64,000 nt of DNA from contig NW_006921548.1 of NCBI RefSeq assembly GCF_000340215.1, positions 111,400-175,399 on the forward strand, read 5' to 3'. The notes beneath the pieces were generated by a model. It did no database searches. It saw only the letters and a program-made list of their open reading frames with translations, and was not told the DNA's origin. A program made the translations under genes and the position numbers. Positions within the stretch are counted from its first letter, which is position 1. Every line of letters begins with the position of its first letter. The stretch is from Pseudocercospora fijiensis CIRAD86. Lineage: Eukaryota > Ascomycota > Dothideomycetes > Mycosphaerellales > Mycosphaerellaceae. Positions 23,231-35,070 of this stretch are shown piece after piece.

Positions 23231-24060
23231 GATTATACTATAGCGGACGAAGGGGGTCTAGTAGCTATCGGAGCGGGGTAGTAAACTATTCTACGTAGGG
23301 TAAGAGGACCTATATACGAAGGGAGAGTATTAGATAGGTATACCGGTTAAGTACTATCTGTTTTAGGGAGAAGGGGACGTAGAGGAGCCCGCCGAATAGC
23401 TAACTAAGGCTAGTCGTAGGTAGGGATAGCCTATACGATCGATTATTAAACGATAGACGTAGAAGTACTATCCCTTAGAGTAGAGCTAGCGGCGTTAGCT
23501 CTAGCAAATTAATCGACTACCGCGATAATATCGTCGATCTCGAGCTAGTTAATATAGGTAGCGAGGAGCTATAGCCTATCTCTAGTATTTGTACGCGGCG
23601 CTGTCTATAAAGAGAGCGGCAGTAGTCGTAGTGCTAGGAGAAGTAGCCGTCCCTAACTAGCCGAATAGTACTAACTCTAAAGTGTTTAACTACCTACTAC
23701 GCCTATTTAGCTACAAAGCAGAGGGTTAATATAGGGGATAGGTTAGGTAGCCGAGGAGGTAGACGATATAGCGGCTAGATATAGTAGCAGCGTAGACGAA
23801 GAAGATACTACGCCTAGGTCTTACTTAGCTTACTATGCTTTCTTCTAGGCTCGTCGTAGAGCTATACTCGCTAACTTCCTTGCGGTACGTTCGGCCTTCT
23901 TCTTCCGCTCTTCCTCTTTAGTACCGAGTAGCTTACGCTATCCTTTAGGCGGCATCGTATTAATTCCGTTAATAGCGGAGGGCAAAGCTTATATATAAGC
24001 CGCGCTAATAAGTATAGAATTCGAGGAGGTAGTAGTTCTATCTCGCGGAAACTACTAATA

Positions 24061-24770
24061 CTAGAAAGGGCTACCCCTTTCTAGCGATATATTTTGTATA
24101 TAAGAGAGCAAGGAATAGTAGCGTAGTGTATTTTGCATATAAAGCAGTACGTATAAGCAGGTTCGTATACTGCCTACGGCCTTCCCGTAGACGTTACAAA
24201 ACCTAAAGTCTAGCAATTAAAGGATACTATAAACAACTTAAAACTTTAGGTATACACCTAAAACTAGGCGTTTTAGGTACGTACTAAAAGTTTTAAGTTA
24301 TTCCTCTATCGGACCGTAGGATAAGTAAACCTAAAGAGTATTACTAGTAGGTCTATTATTAAAGGTAAAAGTCCTTACTAGGCGATAGGCGGAGTAATAC
24401 GAGATACAAGGTAAGGTTCGTAGTAGCCTTCCGTAATAGCGAAGGAAGGCTATTTAATTAGATAGTTAGCTAGGTTCTAATAATGTTTAATTAATGTCGG
24501 GCAGATAGGTTAGCTAGATTTCGGGAAAGGGTACCTCGTATACTTAATATAAGACTAAAAGTATAGCTAAGAAGATAGGTAAATCCCTACTTACGGAACC
24601 GGAGGGTAAGGGGTAGGGGAATGCGTACCCCGTATATTTCTTAACTAGAAGCGCTCTATCGCGTTCTAACGGAGCGAGGGCTATATCGCTAGTTATAGCT
24701 AATTAGCTAGACGCGGGCGCGGTCGAGATACGACTTAGAATACGAACGCCTTCTTACTTTAATGTTTCTT
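24061..24770. other. Spacer between giant gene and NFX1-like helicase, with palindrome
   Basis: Convergent 3' regions. A CTTTAGGT..ACTAAAAG palindrome pair lies at 24229-24300. The rest is TpA-rich with no gene seen. The sequence ATCGCTAGTTATAGCTAATTAGC (core GCTAATTAGC palindrome) near 24687 reappears in the satellite at 26.1-26.76 kb. Confidence 0.5.
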
Positions 24771-24842
24771 AAGCGCTTCGTCGTATCCTAGCGAAGCGGC
24801 TTACTAACTAGAAGCGCTTCGTCGTATCCTAACGAAGCGGCT
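24770..24842. repeat. 41-bp tandem repeat, two units (three in copy 2)
   Basis: AGCGCTTCGTCGTATCCTAR followed by CGAAGCGGCTTACTAACT. Each unit holds the inverted pair GCTTCGT/ACGAAGC. Copy 2 has three units (40863-40977). It lies exactly where the NFX1-like helicase reading frame loses similarity to its family. Confidence 0.85.
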
Positions 24843-26080
24843 TAACGATATCCTTATCCTTGCTACGACTACCGAGACGTGCAAATTCTTCCTCGAATAT
24901 AGCGATATAACGTAAAAACTAGTCGATAGCGTAGTTAGTCTAACAAGCGATAATTATTAGTAGATCTCCCTTATTCTAGTTCTCGAGCATTACTTTAATA
25001 GCTTATATAGAGATATAGGTCTTGCTAGTACCGGGTAGGCCTTGAATAATAGCAAGACGCGCCGTTAGAATACGACGGAGCGCTTCTAGTTAGAAGGCAT
25101 CTAGAGCACTATTAGGCTTAGAAGGCTAGTACTTAACTATATTAATATTCTCGAAGCTCTCGTTAGAGTTGTTAACTAGGACAGAGCTTAGATCTCGCTT
25201 CGGCTATGCTTTAAAATACTTAGGCGCCGAAATATAAGGCTATATACTAACGAGGTGCTCTAATAAAAGGAAACCCTCGCGTATTATACGCTAAAGGCTA
25301 AGTAAGGTATACCGATTAGCTTCGAAAAGTCCGCTACGGTCCTCTACTATAAGATATTCTATAGTAGGATCTAGCTCTAACTCCTCGGGACGGGCAAAGG
25401 CGAGATTAAGCTTAGGTAGATTCTACTAAAGTCCCTCTAGTAGTCGAGCGGCAATAGTAGCGATAATAGCGCGAGACACGAACTTATTATTTATTAGTAT
25501 AAGAACGACTAAGCTACCGGCGATAAGGCGCTTTAACTGTTCCTATAGAACTTTCTTACTAGTACGGAGGAGACTAAAAGTAACGCGGACGGCGAAGCTA
25601 CGTATAGATAAAGTCGCGCCGCAGATATAAACCTACTTAGGTTAGTATATAACGGGCGGCGCGTTAAAGGGGTAAAGGCGAGACTAACCTTCGTATAGAT
25701 GCCGACTTTACTATTAAATACGTCCTTAGCGGTATATAGAGTATAGCGAGTTATTAAGACTACTTCGCGAAGGCCGCGGAAGGCATCTTCGCGGTTCCTA
25801 TAGAACTTTCTTACTAGTATAGAGGAGACTAAAAGTAACGCGGACGGCGAAGCTACGTATAGATAAAGTCGCGCCGTAGATATAAACCTACTTAGGTTAG
25901 CATATAACGGGCGGCGCGTTAAAGGGGTAAAGGCGAGACTTACCTTAGTATAGATACCGACTTTGCTATTAAATGCGTCCTTAGCGGTATATAGAGTATA
26001 GCGAGTTATTAAGACTACTTCGCGAAGGCCGCGGAGGGTATCTTTGCGGTATAGCTCGTAGAGAGTGCTCTAAGAGAATA
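24843..26080 (-). pseudogene. NFX1/ZNFX1-type SF1 helicase, N-terminal part only, copy 1
   Basis: Minus strand. Family blocks in order are a KVGIYTKVSLAFTPLTRRPL-like segment, LVSSVLVRKF, VSRAIIATIAARLLEGLQQN, EDRSGLFEANRYALLSLQRM (family: YxEAYRHTLxALQ), and SNSALDAFQLEALRRILT. Walker A is IQGLPGTSKTYIS (former GPPGTGKT; Gly to Ser by TpG to TpA) near 25000-25060. Motif Ia is IIIACxTNYAIDxFLR near 24920, followed by ARLGSRSKDKD. This order matches fungal NFX1-type helicases (UPF1-like, AAA_11), the group that includes S. pombe Hrr1 and Neurospora SAD-3, which act with RNA silencing. The frame stops at about 24843, before motifs II-VI, so about half the helicase is missing. A 255-bp in-frame duplication (85 residues) lies at 25539-26048. 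Confidence 0.82.
25539..26048 (-). repeat. 255-bp in-frame duplication inside the NFX1-like helicase
   Basis: TTCCTATAGAACTTTCTTAC at about 25540 recurs at about 25795, and the rest of each 255-bp unit matches. 255 is a multiple of three, so the ancestral protein had 85 residues twice. Both 16-kb copies share it (41672 and 41937), so it predates their duplication. Confidence 0.9.
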
Positions 26081-26765
26081 GTTCTATAAGGGAGGCGATA
26101 AATAGTAAATAGGGCTAGTCGACGTCGCGCGCGAGGGCGAGCGTTCCTATCGCTAGTTATAGCTAATTAGCCCGCGGCCCTTACCGTATCGCTAGTTATA
26201 GCTAATTAGCCCGACGCGGACGTAGTCGAGATACGACTAAGAATACGACCGCCTTCTTATTTAGCTCGTAATATACGTAGGCAGCCTACGAGCAAGCGCG
26301 AGAATATATTCTTTTATACCTTCGATATTATAATATCGAATAAATAGAGAATAGTTCTATAAGGGAGGCGATAAATAGTAAATAGGGCTCGTCGACGTCG
26401 CGCGCGAGAGCGAGCGTTCCTATCGCTAGTTATAGCTAATTAGCCCGCGGCCCTTACTGTATCGCTAGTTATAGCTAATTAGCCCGACGCGGGCGTAGTC
26501 GAAACACGACTAAGAATGCGACCGCCTTCTTATTTAGCTCGCAATATACGTAGGCGGCCTACGAGCAGGCGCGAGAATATATTCTTTTATACCTTCGATA
26601 TTATAATATCGAATAAATAGAGAATAGTTCTATAAGGGAGGCGATAAATAGTAAATAGGGCTCGTCGACGTCGCGCGCGAGGGCGAGCGTTCCTATCGCT
26701 AGTTATAGCTAATTAGCCCGCGGCTCTTACCGTATCGCTAGTTATAGCTAATTAGCCCGACGCCG
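26060..26765. repeat. 273-bp tandem satellite at the unit end (about 2.6 units)
   Basis: GAGAATAGTTCTATAAGGGA recurs near 26074, 26347 and 26620. Each unit carries two copies of ATCGCTAGTTATAGCTAATT ending in AGC, and the perfect 20-bp palindrome TTCGATATTATAATATCGAA (26321, 26594). Copy 2 has one unit fewer. Confidence 0.9.
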
Positions 26766-26791
26766 GCGCCCTACTATACGCCCGCTATACG

Positions 26792-26808
26792 CCTAACCCT
26801 AACCCTAA
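26792..26808. repeat. Interstitial telomeric repeat at the copy 1/copy 2 junction
   Basis: CCTAACCCTAACCCTAA on the plus strand (TTAGGG on the minus), the standard filamentous-fungal telomere repeat. It is followed by AGTGCCCTATAGTAG and then directly by the SNF2 gene of copy 2. The G-rich strand runs leftward. Confidence 0.85.
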
Positions 26809-26823
26809 AGTGCCCTATAGTAG

Positions 26824-29800
26824 TTTACCGCGGTAACTAATTCGTTCTACTTGCTACTAATAATACTATTCTTAACCTCCTCGCCGAGGGATAATAGGTT
26901 AGGCTTCTAGGGCGGCTACTCTTCGTTATCTTCTATAGGAGGGGTAGTCTATATTAGGGAGAACGGAGATCTCTCTTATCGAAGCTATAGAGGGACTACT
27001 ATACTATCCTACTCTACTATATAGGTAAGGCCGTTAAGGATATAGTTAGATAGCGAGTCGACCTAGCGGCAGAACTAGGACACGATATCTATAATTATTA
27101 TTAGTATTAACTTAGAAACATTTAGAAGAAACTTTAGGTATATACCTAAAGAGTATAATAATAGGTATATACCTAAAGTTTTAATAGTAGAATATACCGG
27201 TTCTACTTAAGTACGCTAGCTTTACGGCATCTATACGCGTAAGCTACTCGGCGTAATACTATACGAGTCTATTAACCTTATCTTAGTCGATAACTAAGGG
27301 CCTAGTCTTACGCTAGAGATACTAGCGGTCCTCGACGTACTTAGCGACTAGCTTAACGTTAAGCTTATCTACTTCGGCGGGGTCTAGGTCCTCGTTAACG
27401 AGATTAGGGTAGTTGTCTAGGTTACTCTTCTCCTAGACCTATCCGATAACCTTACGGGCAACCGCGCTACTATATACTAAACGGTATAGCGTCTCGTTAG
27501 GTAATAGGTTCTTCGCTATAGGATCCTTAATATCGTACTAAGAGACGTTAGTATAAGGGGAGCGTACGCTATATATAGTACGTAGTAGGGCGTCGGCTAT
27601 AACCGTATAGATACGCGTCTCGATAGACTCTCGAACGAGACTAGTTAGCGCCTCCGCGGTATCGTTCTCGCGCTATTTAGTATTATTGTTTTAGAATAGA
27701 TAGTCTCGTATAATAACCTCTATATCTTCTAGGCTAAGGGTATAAGTAGAGCGAATCTACTTAAGGAACCGCACTTCGTATTTGTACTATAAGGCCTAAT
27801 CGATAGTTTCGTTAATATTTAAGGTATAGACCGTTACTAGGTATTCTTAGCCTATATAGTAAAGTCGACCGCTAGCTTAAAGCTTAATATAGAACGAGAC
27901 GGCGTCGAGTATAACTATATAGCGAGCTGCCTTCTAGTAGTTAGCGGACTCGGCGCCTATACGTAACGATATAATTATAACGCGAACGTTAGGGTTGTTT
28001 AAGAAAGCGCGCTCGGCTAAGACGCGGCTACAATTACTAATACTAGCGTAAATTACAATATATTCGATCTAGAGTAGGCCGTATATAGCCTCGATAATTA
28101 AGAGAGAGATAGGTTCGTAGGCCTAGACTACGAGTTTTAGCAACTAGATAAGTACGACGTTACGGAAGATCTCTAGAAAGGTATAATACTTCGGCGATAG
28201 GCGGTAGAGGAAGTTAAGGTAGCTAAATCGATCGAAGGGCGGTAGCGTCTAGAGGTTACTCTTAAGCGATATATAAATATATATAAAAGGGTCGATAGAG
28301 CTATTAGTTCTATAATAAAAGGTTAGCAATATCTAAATTATAGAAACTTTAGGTATATACCTAAACCGTAGCTAAAAAAGGTATATACCTAAAGTTTTAG
28401 AAAACTTATAGTAAGTTAATAAGCTTAGTACTCGTATCTAAGCGGCGTCTTAGTATAACCGAGCTAATAGGGTTGTTAGAGGTTAGTATAAGCTAACGGC
28501 GTAGGCTAGTAGCGTAACCGGTCTTATCGTCTTCGTTTATAGTATAGAGACGCTTAGTCTCTACTATATTAGTAAACTACCTATAGGCTATATTATAGAT
28601 CGTATAGCTAGTATCGTCTATATAAATCTCGATATTATAGAAGTATATAGGTAGGATATCGGCGCCGATACGATAGTCGACGCTATTCGCTATAAGTGTT
28701 TAGCCCTTAATATAGCGGATTTAGACTAGACCTAGAAGTAGTAGTATTACGAAGCTAATATTAGCCGTACTACCTATCGCCTTATAGATCGCTTTAGGAT
28801 AGAGCGCGGCTAAGTAGTACCGGTTAAGTAGGAGATTCGGGCAGCCCGTAAGCCTATATAGGGTATCTAGAATCTTACTCTAGTTACAGTCGTAGAGTAT
28901 CTCGAACTTATAAGATAGACGTCTATATTCCTCGACGTTTAGGCTATTCTTCTTAATACTAGAACCTAAATCTAAGAGGTTCTTAACTTAGCGCTAACTA
29001 AAGCAGACAATCGATGCTATATTATATACGTAGTTACGAATAACCGTAGCCGAGATAATAGCTATACTATTCTATAGATATAACTTATATAGTACGTCGG
29101 TCTAGTTTACCTTAGGGTTACCTACTATATAACCCTCGTCGGCCGCGATAAGAGAGAACGAGTCTTCTAGGATAAGTAGGACGTTTAATATTATAAGCTC
29201 CGCCTACTAGAGGTTAGTAAGCGTAGTGCCTCTATCCTCGTCGTCTAAGATATCGCCCGCTTAGCCGTCGGCGTCCTTATTATCTTCGTTATAAGCTATA
29301 GTACGCTTCTTAGAGACCCTAACGGTCTATCCGACCTCGAGGATCTATCTAGGTAGTACTTAGTAGGTAGTAAGCACTAGATTTCGCGATGTTTGTTTAT
29401 TATCGCCGCTCTAGGAGGCTAACTAACTCTTTAGAGCCTCGAGGTTCGTAGGGATAGATATAGACTCGGCAAACTAATTATCTCGCTAATTCTTCTTAAT
29501 ACTAAGTAAATAGAACGTATATATATAGATATACTTAGAACGGTTACTATCTAGATCGTAGAAGTATATACCGGCATTAGTAAGCTAAGCCGTAAGACTA
29601 TTTAGTAGGTAGACGATAATCGGTAGGCGGTACTTAGGGCGTAGACTAAGAGTCGATATAGCTAAGCGTATAGATGCTTTACGATTAAATGCCTCGTCGC
29701 TCGCTTGTATCTTCTCGATAATATCTCGCTTCTTAGGCGCTTAGTTAAGGGGAAACTAGTCGCGATAGGCTTCTAGGTACTTCGTAGTAGCTATGTTTAT

Positions 29801-32304
29801 TACGACGCTTATACGGGTACGGACCTTATCTATATATAAGAAGTTAGTAAAAGTTTCGTTAGTAGGAAGGAACTTTAGATATATACCTAAAGATTATAAC
29901 GATCGGAAATAATAAAACTTTAGGTATATACCTAAATCTCGTAAGAATAGGTGCGTACCTAAAGTTTTATAATAAATCGTAGGGAAAACTTACTATCGTA
30001 GACCTTAATCTAGCGGGTAGTCTCTTTCGCTATTTCGTAGATCGTTATAAGGACCTAAATAGTCTTACCGAGGCTAACGTCGTCGCCTATAATAGCGAAC
30101 CGAGCGGAAGAGAGCATTATACGCTTAAGGTACGTAGCACTAGATACCTGCTAAGGCTATAAGCTTAGCCCGTAGTATATAGCCTTAAATCCTAACTTAG
30201 TAAAGCCGTCTAGTACGCTTAACGTTTTAGGTATAACGCCGAGCGTAGCGTAGGCGTCCTCGAACGTAGGTGCCTTAGCGCTCTTCTAGTTTATAGCAGA
30301 GTTAATAAGCGTAAACATCTTGCTATCGATAACTAGGGTACTATCGGTGTTATAGGCGCTAGTACGCTTGTTATTAGTATCTTCGGCGTACCGCTATTAA
30401 AAGGCTTATACGTCGCTTACGTTAACCTTAGGCATTATAGTATTAAACCCTAGGCGCTCGATCTTAGTAGGATCGCTAAATAGCTATAGATATAGACGTA
30501 TACTACCGGTAGTATTAATAATATTATTAATATAGGTAATGCGCGCCTCGTTATTAGCAAAGTTATCTAGGCGTAGGCTAGTCCCTAGATTTATATTGCC
30601 GCGCTTAGACAAAATGTCGAAGGTCTTAAGCGTAGTATCCGGGTCGGTATTAGCTTATATATACCGTATCTCCGTAGTAGTAGATCTATCGTAGAGACCC
30701 TTCTTAGCGAGGTCTAGCAACTGCTCTATAATATTGCCTATACGCTCGTCCTACTCCTTAGTATTTACTCGGCTAGCTTTCGGGTTAATATAGACCGGGG
30801 TAGTAGTAGTAGCGACGCGGGAGATCTTTATCGGCTCGAGTAATAGGTTAACCGCGTTATTATTGTTATTCTTATTCTTTATCTTATTATATAGGTATAA
30901 GAGTAGTAGTCCTCGATAGAGGTCTTCTCCGTAAATATCTAGCTCTAAGACTAGGTAGACTAGCTAGAGAGCAGGTCTATAAAGCGTAGTAGGAGTGCCT
31001 ACGAAGAACGTAGGAATATACGCTAGATCTAGCCGATCGATTATAGGATTAAGGGAGTCTAGAATAACCTTTATCTTCTATACGGCGCGGATATAGATAA
31101 AGGCTATACGCTTTAGGTTGCCCTTAACGGTATCGGGATAGCGTAGGCCGGAAAGGGCGCGATCTACGACGTCGTCGTCCTCCGCGATTATACTCTTAAC
31201 CTTAATCTAGCCTTTAGTAAAGCTAGAGATAGTCCTAAGGATCTTATTCGGCGTAAGCTAGAGTCGGTAGCTCTACTAGTTACTGTTATCTTTCTCGTCG
31301 ATATCTATCTTATCGACGTCGTTATTAGAGTCTTACTCTACTATATCGTCTAAACCTTAGGCGTCTTCGCTATTGCTAACGTATTCTAATAAAACGGGCT
31401 GTTTGCCCTTACGCTTAGTCGGTCTAGCCTTATAGCGAATGCCCGCTAGGGGTCTAGCGTACTTAGCCGACGCGCTCTCGTATTTACTAAATATTCGCTA
31501 TAATAACTTAGTACTATTCTAAAGAGGAGAATTGAGAATATAGAAACTTTAGGCGTATACCTAAATTATAAACCTTCGAAGAAACTTTAGGTACGTACCT
31601 ATTTAATACGCAGAATAGGTATATACCTAAAGTTTTATCTTTAGAGTTAACTTAAGGCGTATACCTAAATCGTAGTGTTTTAAGGAAACTTTAGGTACGC
31701 ACCTATTTAACGCGTAGAATAGGTACATACCTAAAGTTTTATCTTTTAAGTAGAATCGATATAACGGTAAAGGAAAAAAAGAATAAAAAAAAGGGGGTAT
31801 ACTTAGGCCTATTATACTTACGACGCGATATAAGTAGAAATACTTAAACGCTAGCTCGAGCTTCGTTATTATACGTACGAACTAGTCGCCGACTAGGATC
31901 TCTATAGCTCCTACGGTAGTCTCGTTCTTAATAGATCTAGAGGAGTAGGCGGCTATATAGATACCTTAACTATAGGATAGGGCCGTTACTGCGCCGCGGG
32001 TCTTATCTATAATAGCCTTAAAGCTATTAACGCGACCTTCCTTAAACCTCTACTCGGCTAGGTTAAGCTTATCTTAGTCTATCTCTATACCGATAGTCTT
32101 GTCCTACTTAGCTTTAGTTAACTTCTTAGGCGTATTAGCGGTCTTAGCCTTCTTTACTAGCGATTCTTTCGGAGAAGGATCGCCGAGGCTAAGTAGTAGG
32201 GTATACTACTTCTTAGTAGTAGACGTCGGGGTTTAGGGCGGGTCGCTTAGCGGACTAGTGCCTAATTTACGCTTACGCGCGCTAGGGATAAGTAGGGAAC
32301 TTAT
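26824..32304 (-). pseudogene. SNF2-family DNA-dependent ATPase, copy 2 (complete extent)
   Basis: Minus strand, start ATA (former ATG) at 32302-32304. Same domain order as copy 1: long unassigned N-terminal part, motif I GDDVSLGKTIQ at about 30065-30105 (Gly-Lys preserved here), ADEGY-type motif II near 29125-29155, and motif V/VI with RLYYIGQ near 27845-27875. A C-terminal tail of roughly 300 residues is present only here; its last part reads PNLLSLGEEVKNSIISSK near 26850-26900. The frame then enters the telomere-adjacent sequence as YYRAL and a stop at 26807-26811, so either the gene naturally ends there or it was cut by the junction. Introns are at 27089-27197 (109 bp) and at sites equal to copy 1. 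Total ancestral protein about 1600 residues. Neighbours and orientation are as in copy 1. Confidence 0.85.
27089..27197 (-). other. Intron in SNF2 C-terminal part, 109 bp, palindrome pair
   Basis: Donor GTATAT (former GTATGT) at 27197, branch-like AATACTAAT, acceptor ATTATAG at 27089-27090. Palindrome pair CTTTAGGTATATACCTAAAG occupies about 27130-27183. Confidence 0.7.
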
Positions 32305-32715
32305 AGCTACAGTTTTTTCGCGATTATAGTAATGTGTTTCTTTCGAAAATAGTTTAACTATTAGTATTTTTAAAGAAACTTTAGGTATACACCTATTCTA
32401 GTGCTAGTAATAGTAAGTGCTACGGAAGGTTAATGTTAATGTTTAAGTTAAAAAGAGGGAGCAGGTTTATAAAAGAAGAAAAGTTATATTACGTACGGAC
32501 TACGTGTTTGCCGCTAGCGGTATATCCCGCGTCTAATAGCGATATTTGCTTTTAACGCTTACCCGCACTAGTGTTAGGTAATAGCCTATAAGGTTATATA
32601 AGGTTATATAAGGTATAACGTAAGGAAATTTTAGGTGCGTACCTAAAGTTCTATTAAACGCTTATTATTGCTACTTACTATAACAACCTTATACTACTAT
32701 CTAATTAAGGCGAGG
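32305..32715. promoter_or_regulatory. Divergent intergenic region, copy 2
   Basis: Equivalent of 13641-14051: TTTATAAAAG near 32465, AGGTTATATA direct repeats near 32590, palindromes near 32374-32397 and 32626-32652. Confidence 0.45.
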
Positions 32716-34299
32716 ATATTATTCTCCGAACTGTCGATCGAGCTAAAGGATTAAATCCTACGCTATCTAGTAAACGTTAGGCATAGAGACTATAAAGTCT
32801 AGGTTGCTTATAACTATAGCATAGATAGGGAGTAGCAGATATAATATAAGCGCTAGCTAGCGGGGTTCGGTATCGATAGTTAGACTCGAACTATCGCGTA
32901 GGATTAGATATATACGGCGGTCCTAGTCGCTCTCTATATTAACGGTAGTCCCGAATTGCGACCCTTATTATATATGCCTATACTTACTAACTACGGCGAC
33001 GAAGCGGTTCGGATAGCAATAGCGAGTATACGGCCTAGTCTCCGGTTTAGCGAGGTCGTAATTAAGACGAAGTCGGATCCTCCTTTGCCTATTAAGAAGC
33101 GTAAACGCTACTTCTCGTTATTGCCGGTACGGAGTTTAACGATATATATCCGTATACTCTCGATTATATAGGGTAGTTACTTACTACCTTATTGTCCTTA
33201 GCGGCTAGTACCGACGCCCGAGAATATACTATAGGAGACGTCTTATAAGGTATTAATTAATACGAGTAGCTATAATAATAGTAGGCCTAGTACGATAGCA
33301 CAATTGTTAGCCGCATTTAGACCGCTATATAGTCTCGGAAATAACCTTTACCTATGCGATAGAGAACGTAGTTAAAGGAGGCTCGACGAATATATTAACT
33401 TAAGCTCGGAGAGTATACTAAGGTAGTAGTCGCGATCTGTATACGACTAATTGCTATTCGTTAAGTACCTAGTAGACAACCTCTACTTAAGTTATTGTAA
33501 TACATTCTTCGGGTGTCGTAGCTCGGCGTTAGTACCTCTACGACTCTACGACGTCGCCCTCGTATATTTCCGGTTTGTATAGACCTTACGTTCTAGACTC
33601 TAGGATATACGAGATAAGGATCGGCGGTAGTTAAAAGACGTATAGCAAAGTGCGGATAGATTAGCGGTATATACTAGATTTTGCTTAATATCGGTCGCAC
33701 TCGTATACGGCGGTTTTATATATAATGTTCTAGTTTCTCGCGCGGCGTAGCTACGGTCGCCGGATTATAGGAAGCACTAGTATTTGTATTAGATTGTTAC
33801 CGATCTAGGTAATAAGAATAAAGGTATATTTAGCCTTAAGCGTTATACTCGGTATAGACTCGATAAGAAAACTTAGCTATCGATATAGTATCGCTTCTTA
33901 GTTTATTACTATCTACCGGACTTTAACGTTACGATAGCGGATGTTAAGGCGCTTCGCTATAACCTTAAACTGCTATATAGCGAGATAGAGTACGAGATCG
34001 GAATCGGGGCATTTAACCTCGAAGGTAACGTTAAAGTCTTAGGAACGATTATATATTAGTAGCGCTATAGTATCGCCTACCTAGCGAACGATATAGTAGA
34101 TATAACTCTAATCGAACTTCTAGAGGGGGAGGAGGCGTACGATAACGATATTACGCTCGTCGTACTATAGCGACTAAGTATAGCGAAGGAACGCGAGCTA
34201 CTAGTAATAGAAGAGGGTACGGCTACTCTACGTAAAGTATCGATAGAGGAAGAGAACCCGACGCTACTTAAAGGTAATGTTCTTAGATTAGGTATATAA
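32716..34299 (+). pseudogene. Unknown protein gene of about 528 codons, copy 2
   Basis: Collinear with 14052-15635 (offset 18664), with the TAA stop at 34297-34299. The stop-free stretch at 32956-33171 encodes IKKRKRYFSLLPVRSL, as in copy 1. Comparing the copies, most differences are C/T or G/A, and many fall at sites where one copy has CG and the other TA. No domain assigned; see copy 1 for the reading. Confidence 0.6.
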
Positions 34300-35004
34300 T
34301 ACTACGATTATAGAAACAGTCTCTATAACATTAAATTATATAAATAATTATATAAGTATATAAATAAGTAATAACGTCTTTATTCAATTAATTATAGTCC
34401 TTCTAGCTTATACAACTACGTAATAATTTCGTTACTTAAGTAGTTAACTATATAAAGAATTTAGGGCCTATTAAGTAAAGTTAGTCTACCTCGTTATCGT
34501 CCTCGATAACCCTATAGTATATATAAGGGTTAAGAGCTATAGTAATCTATATATTAAGTAGATAGTGTAATAGAATATCTAGCGGTGTTCTATAGCTCCG
34601 AGTAAATGTAGATCGCTATATATAGTAGTAGAGAACGCCTCTTCCGAGATGCTAATTTCCGACTTTATAGGTCGAGATTTCTACCTATACTACGAGGCTC
34701 TATCTCTAATAGCATAGTATAGCTTCCGAATAAAGAGAGGTTAGTACTATATAGCAATTTTGTTATTCTAAGCATATAGAATAATAATAGTATAATAGAA
34801 TCCTACTATTCTCGACGCTAGTCTAGTAAAGTCGATAAAGCAATAAACCTAGATTATACGCTATTATATATAATAGGCTATCTGTTCATTTAGTGCTACG
34901 CTAGTCGCTCGCTATTCAATCTTATTTAAGCGCTATCTACTTAGTTAACCGGCCTATATCTACTTATTTAACTATACGATTAAATGTTATAGAGACTATA
35001 CGTA
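34300..35004. other. Intergenic region, copy 2
   Basis: Equivalent of 15636-16340, with the same weak minus-strand readable frame. No other feature seen. Confidence 0.3.
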
Positions 35005-35070
35005 AATAAAGGAACTTTAGGTATATACCTATTCTACGCATTAAATAGGTGCGCACTTAAAGTTTCTTTA
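35005..35070. repeat. Palindromic hairpin upstream of the giant gene, copy 2
   Basis: AATAAAGGAACTTTAGGT..ACTTAAAGTTTCTTTATT, the counterpart of 16341-16409, with one inner substitution that weakens the palindrome. Confidence 0.8.

Larger units (their letters stand above)
16560..24060 (+). pseudogene. Giant unknown protein gene, copy 1 (internally duplicated)
   Basis: Plus strand. One frame reads through when TAA/TAG are taken as Gln/Trp. Pieces in order are NKIFANYLLSLIAEQIRSIA, LLYLVLSGSTGYFLLSNGL, PTKQGEYVEIVPYLPTLQ, APGDDNIRS, LATEEVGSIGGLLERGSIEA, YKVDDVLTLEYE and CKKRQYQLTKNR. From 21.2 kb come IYNIVRDFTNVAIVTFYALF, a basic central part and GEGSGSTLSNKFYEYNF. It then has two 43-residue-scale repeats at 22640-22910, ten copies of a decapeptide (GGIASIEASA) at 22929-23230, and a C-terminal region rich in Arg/Ser/Ala up to about 24060 (PLGGIVLIP). 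Without the 2.5-kb duplication it would be about 1650-1700 residues. No known domain was recognised; a structural or DNA-binding role is only a guess from the low-complexity C-terminal part. The start is uncertain. Confidence 0.55.
9135..26823. repeat. 16-kb helicase unit, copy 1 (left end truncated, internally expanded)
   Basis: From 9135 this copy aligns with 27798-42683. The offset is 18663/18664 up to about 16.4 kb and 16122 after a 2542-bp internal tandem duplication at 16391-21212. It is 15860 at the end. The last 262-bp shift is explained exactly by array changes: one extra 273-bp unit, one extra 30-bp unit and one 41-bp unit fewer. It lacks the last 0.97 kb of the SNF2 gene that copy 2 has. 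It ends in CCCTAA repeats plus TGCCCTATAGTAG. Confidence 0.95.
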
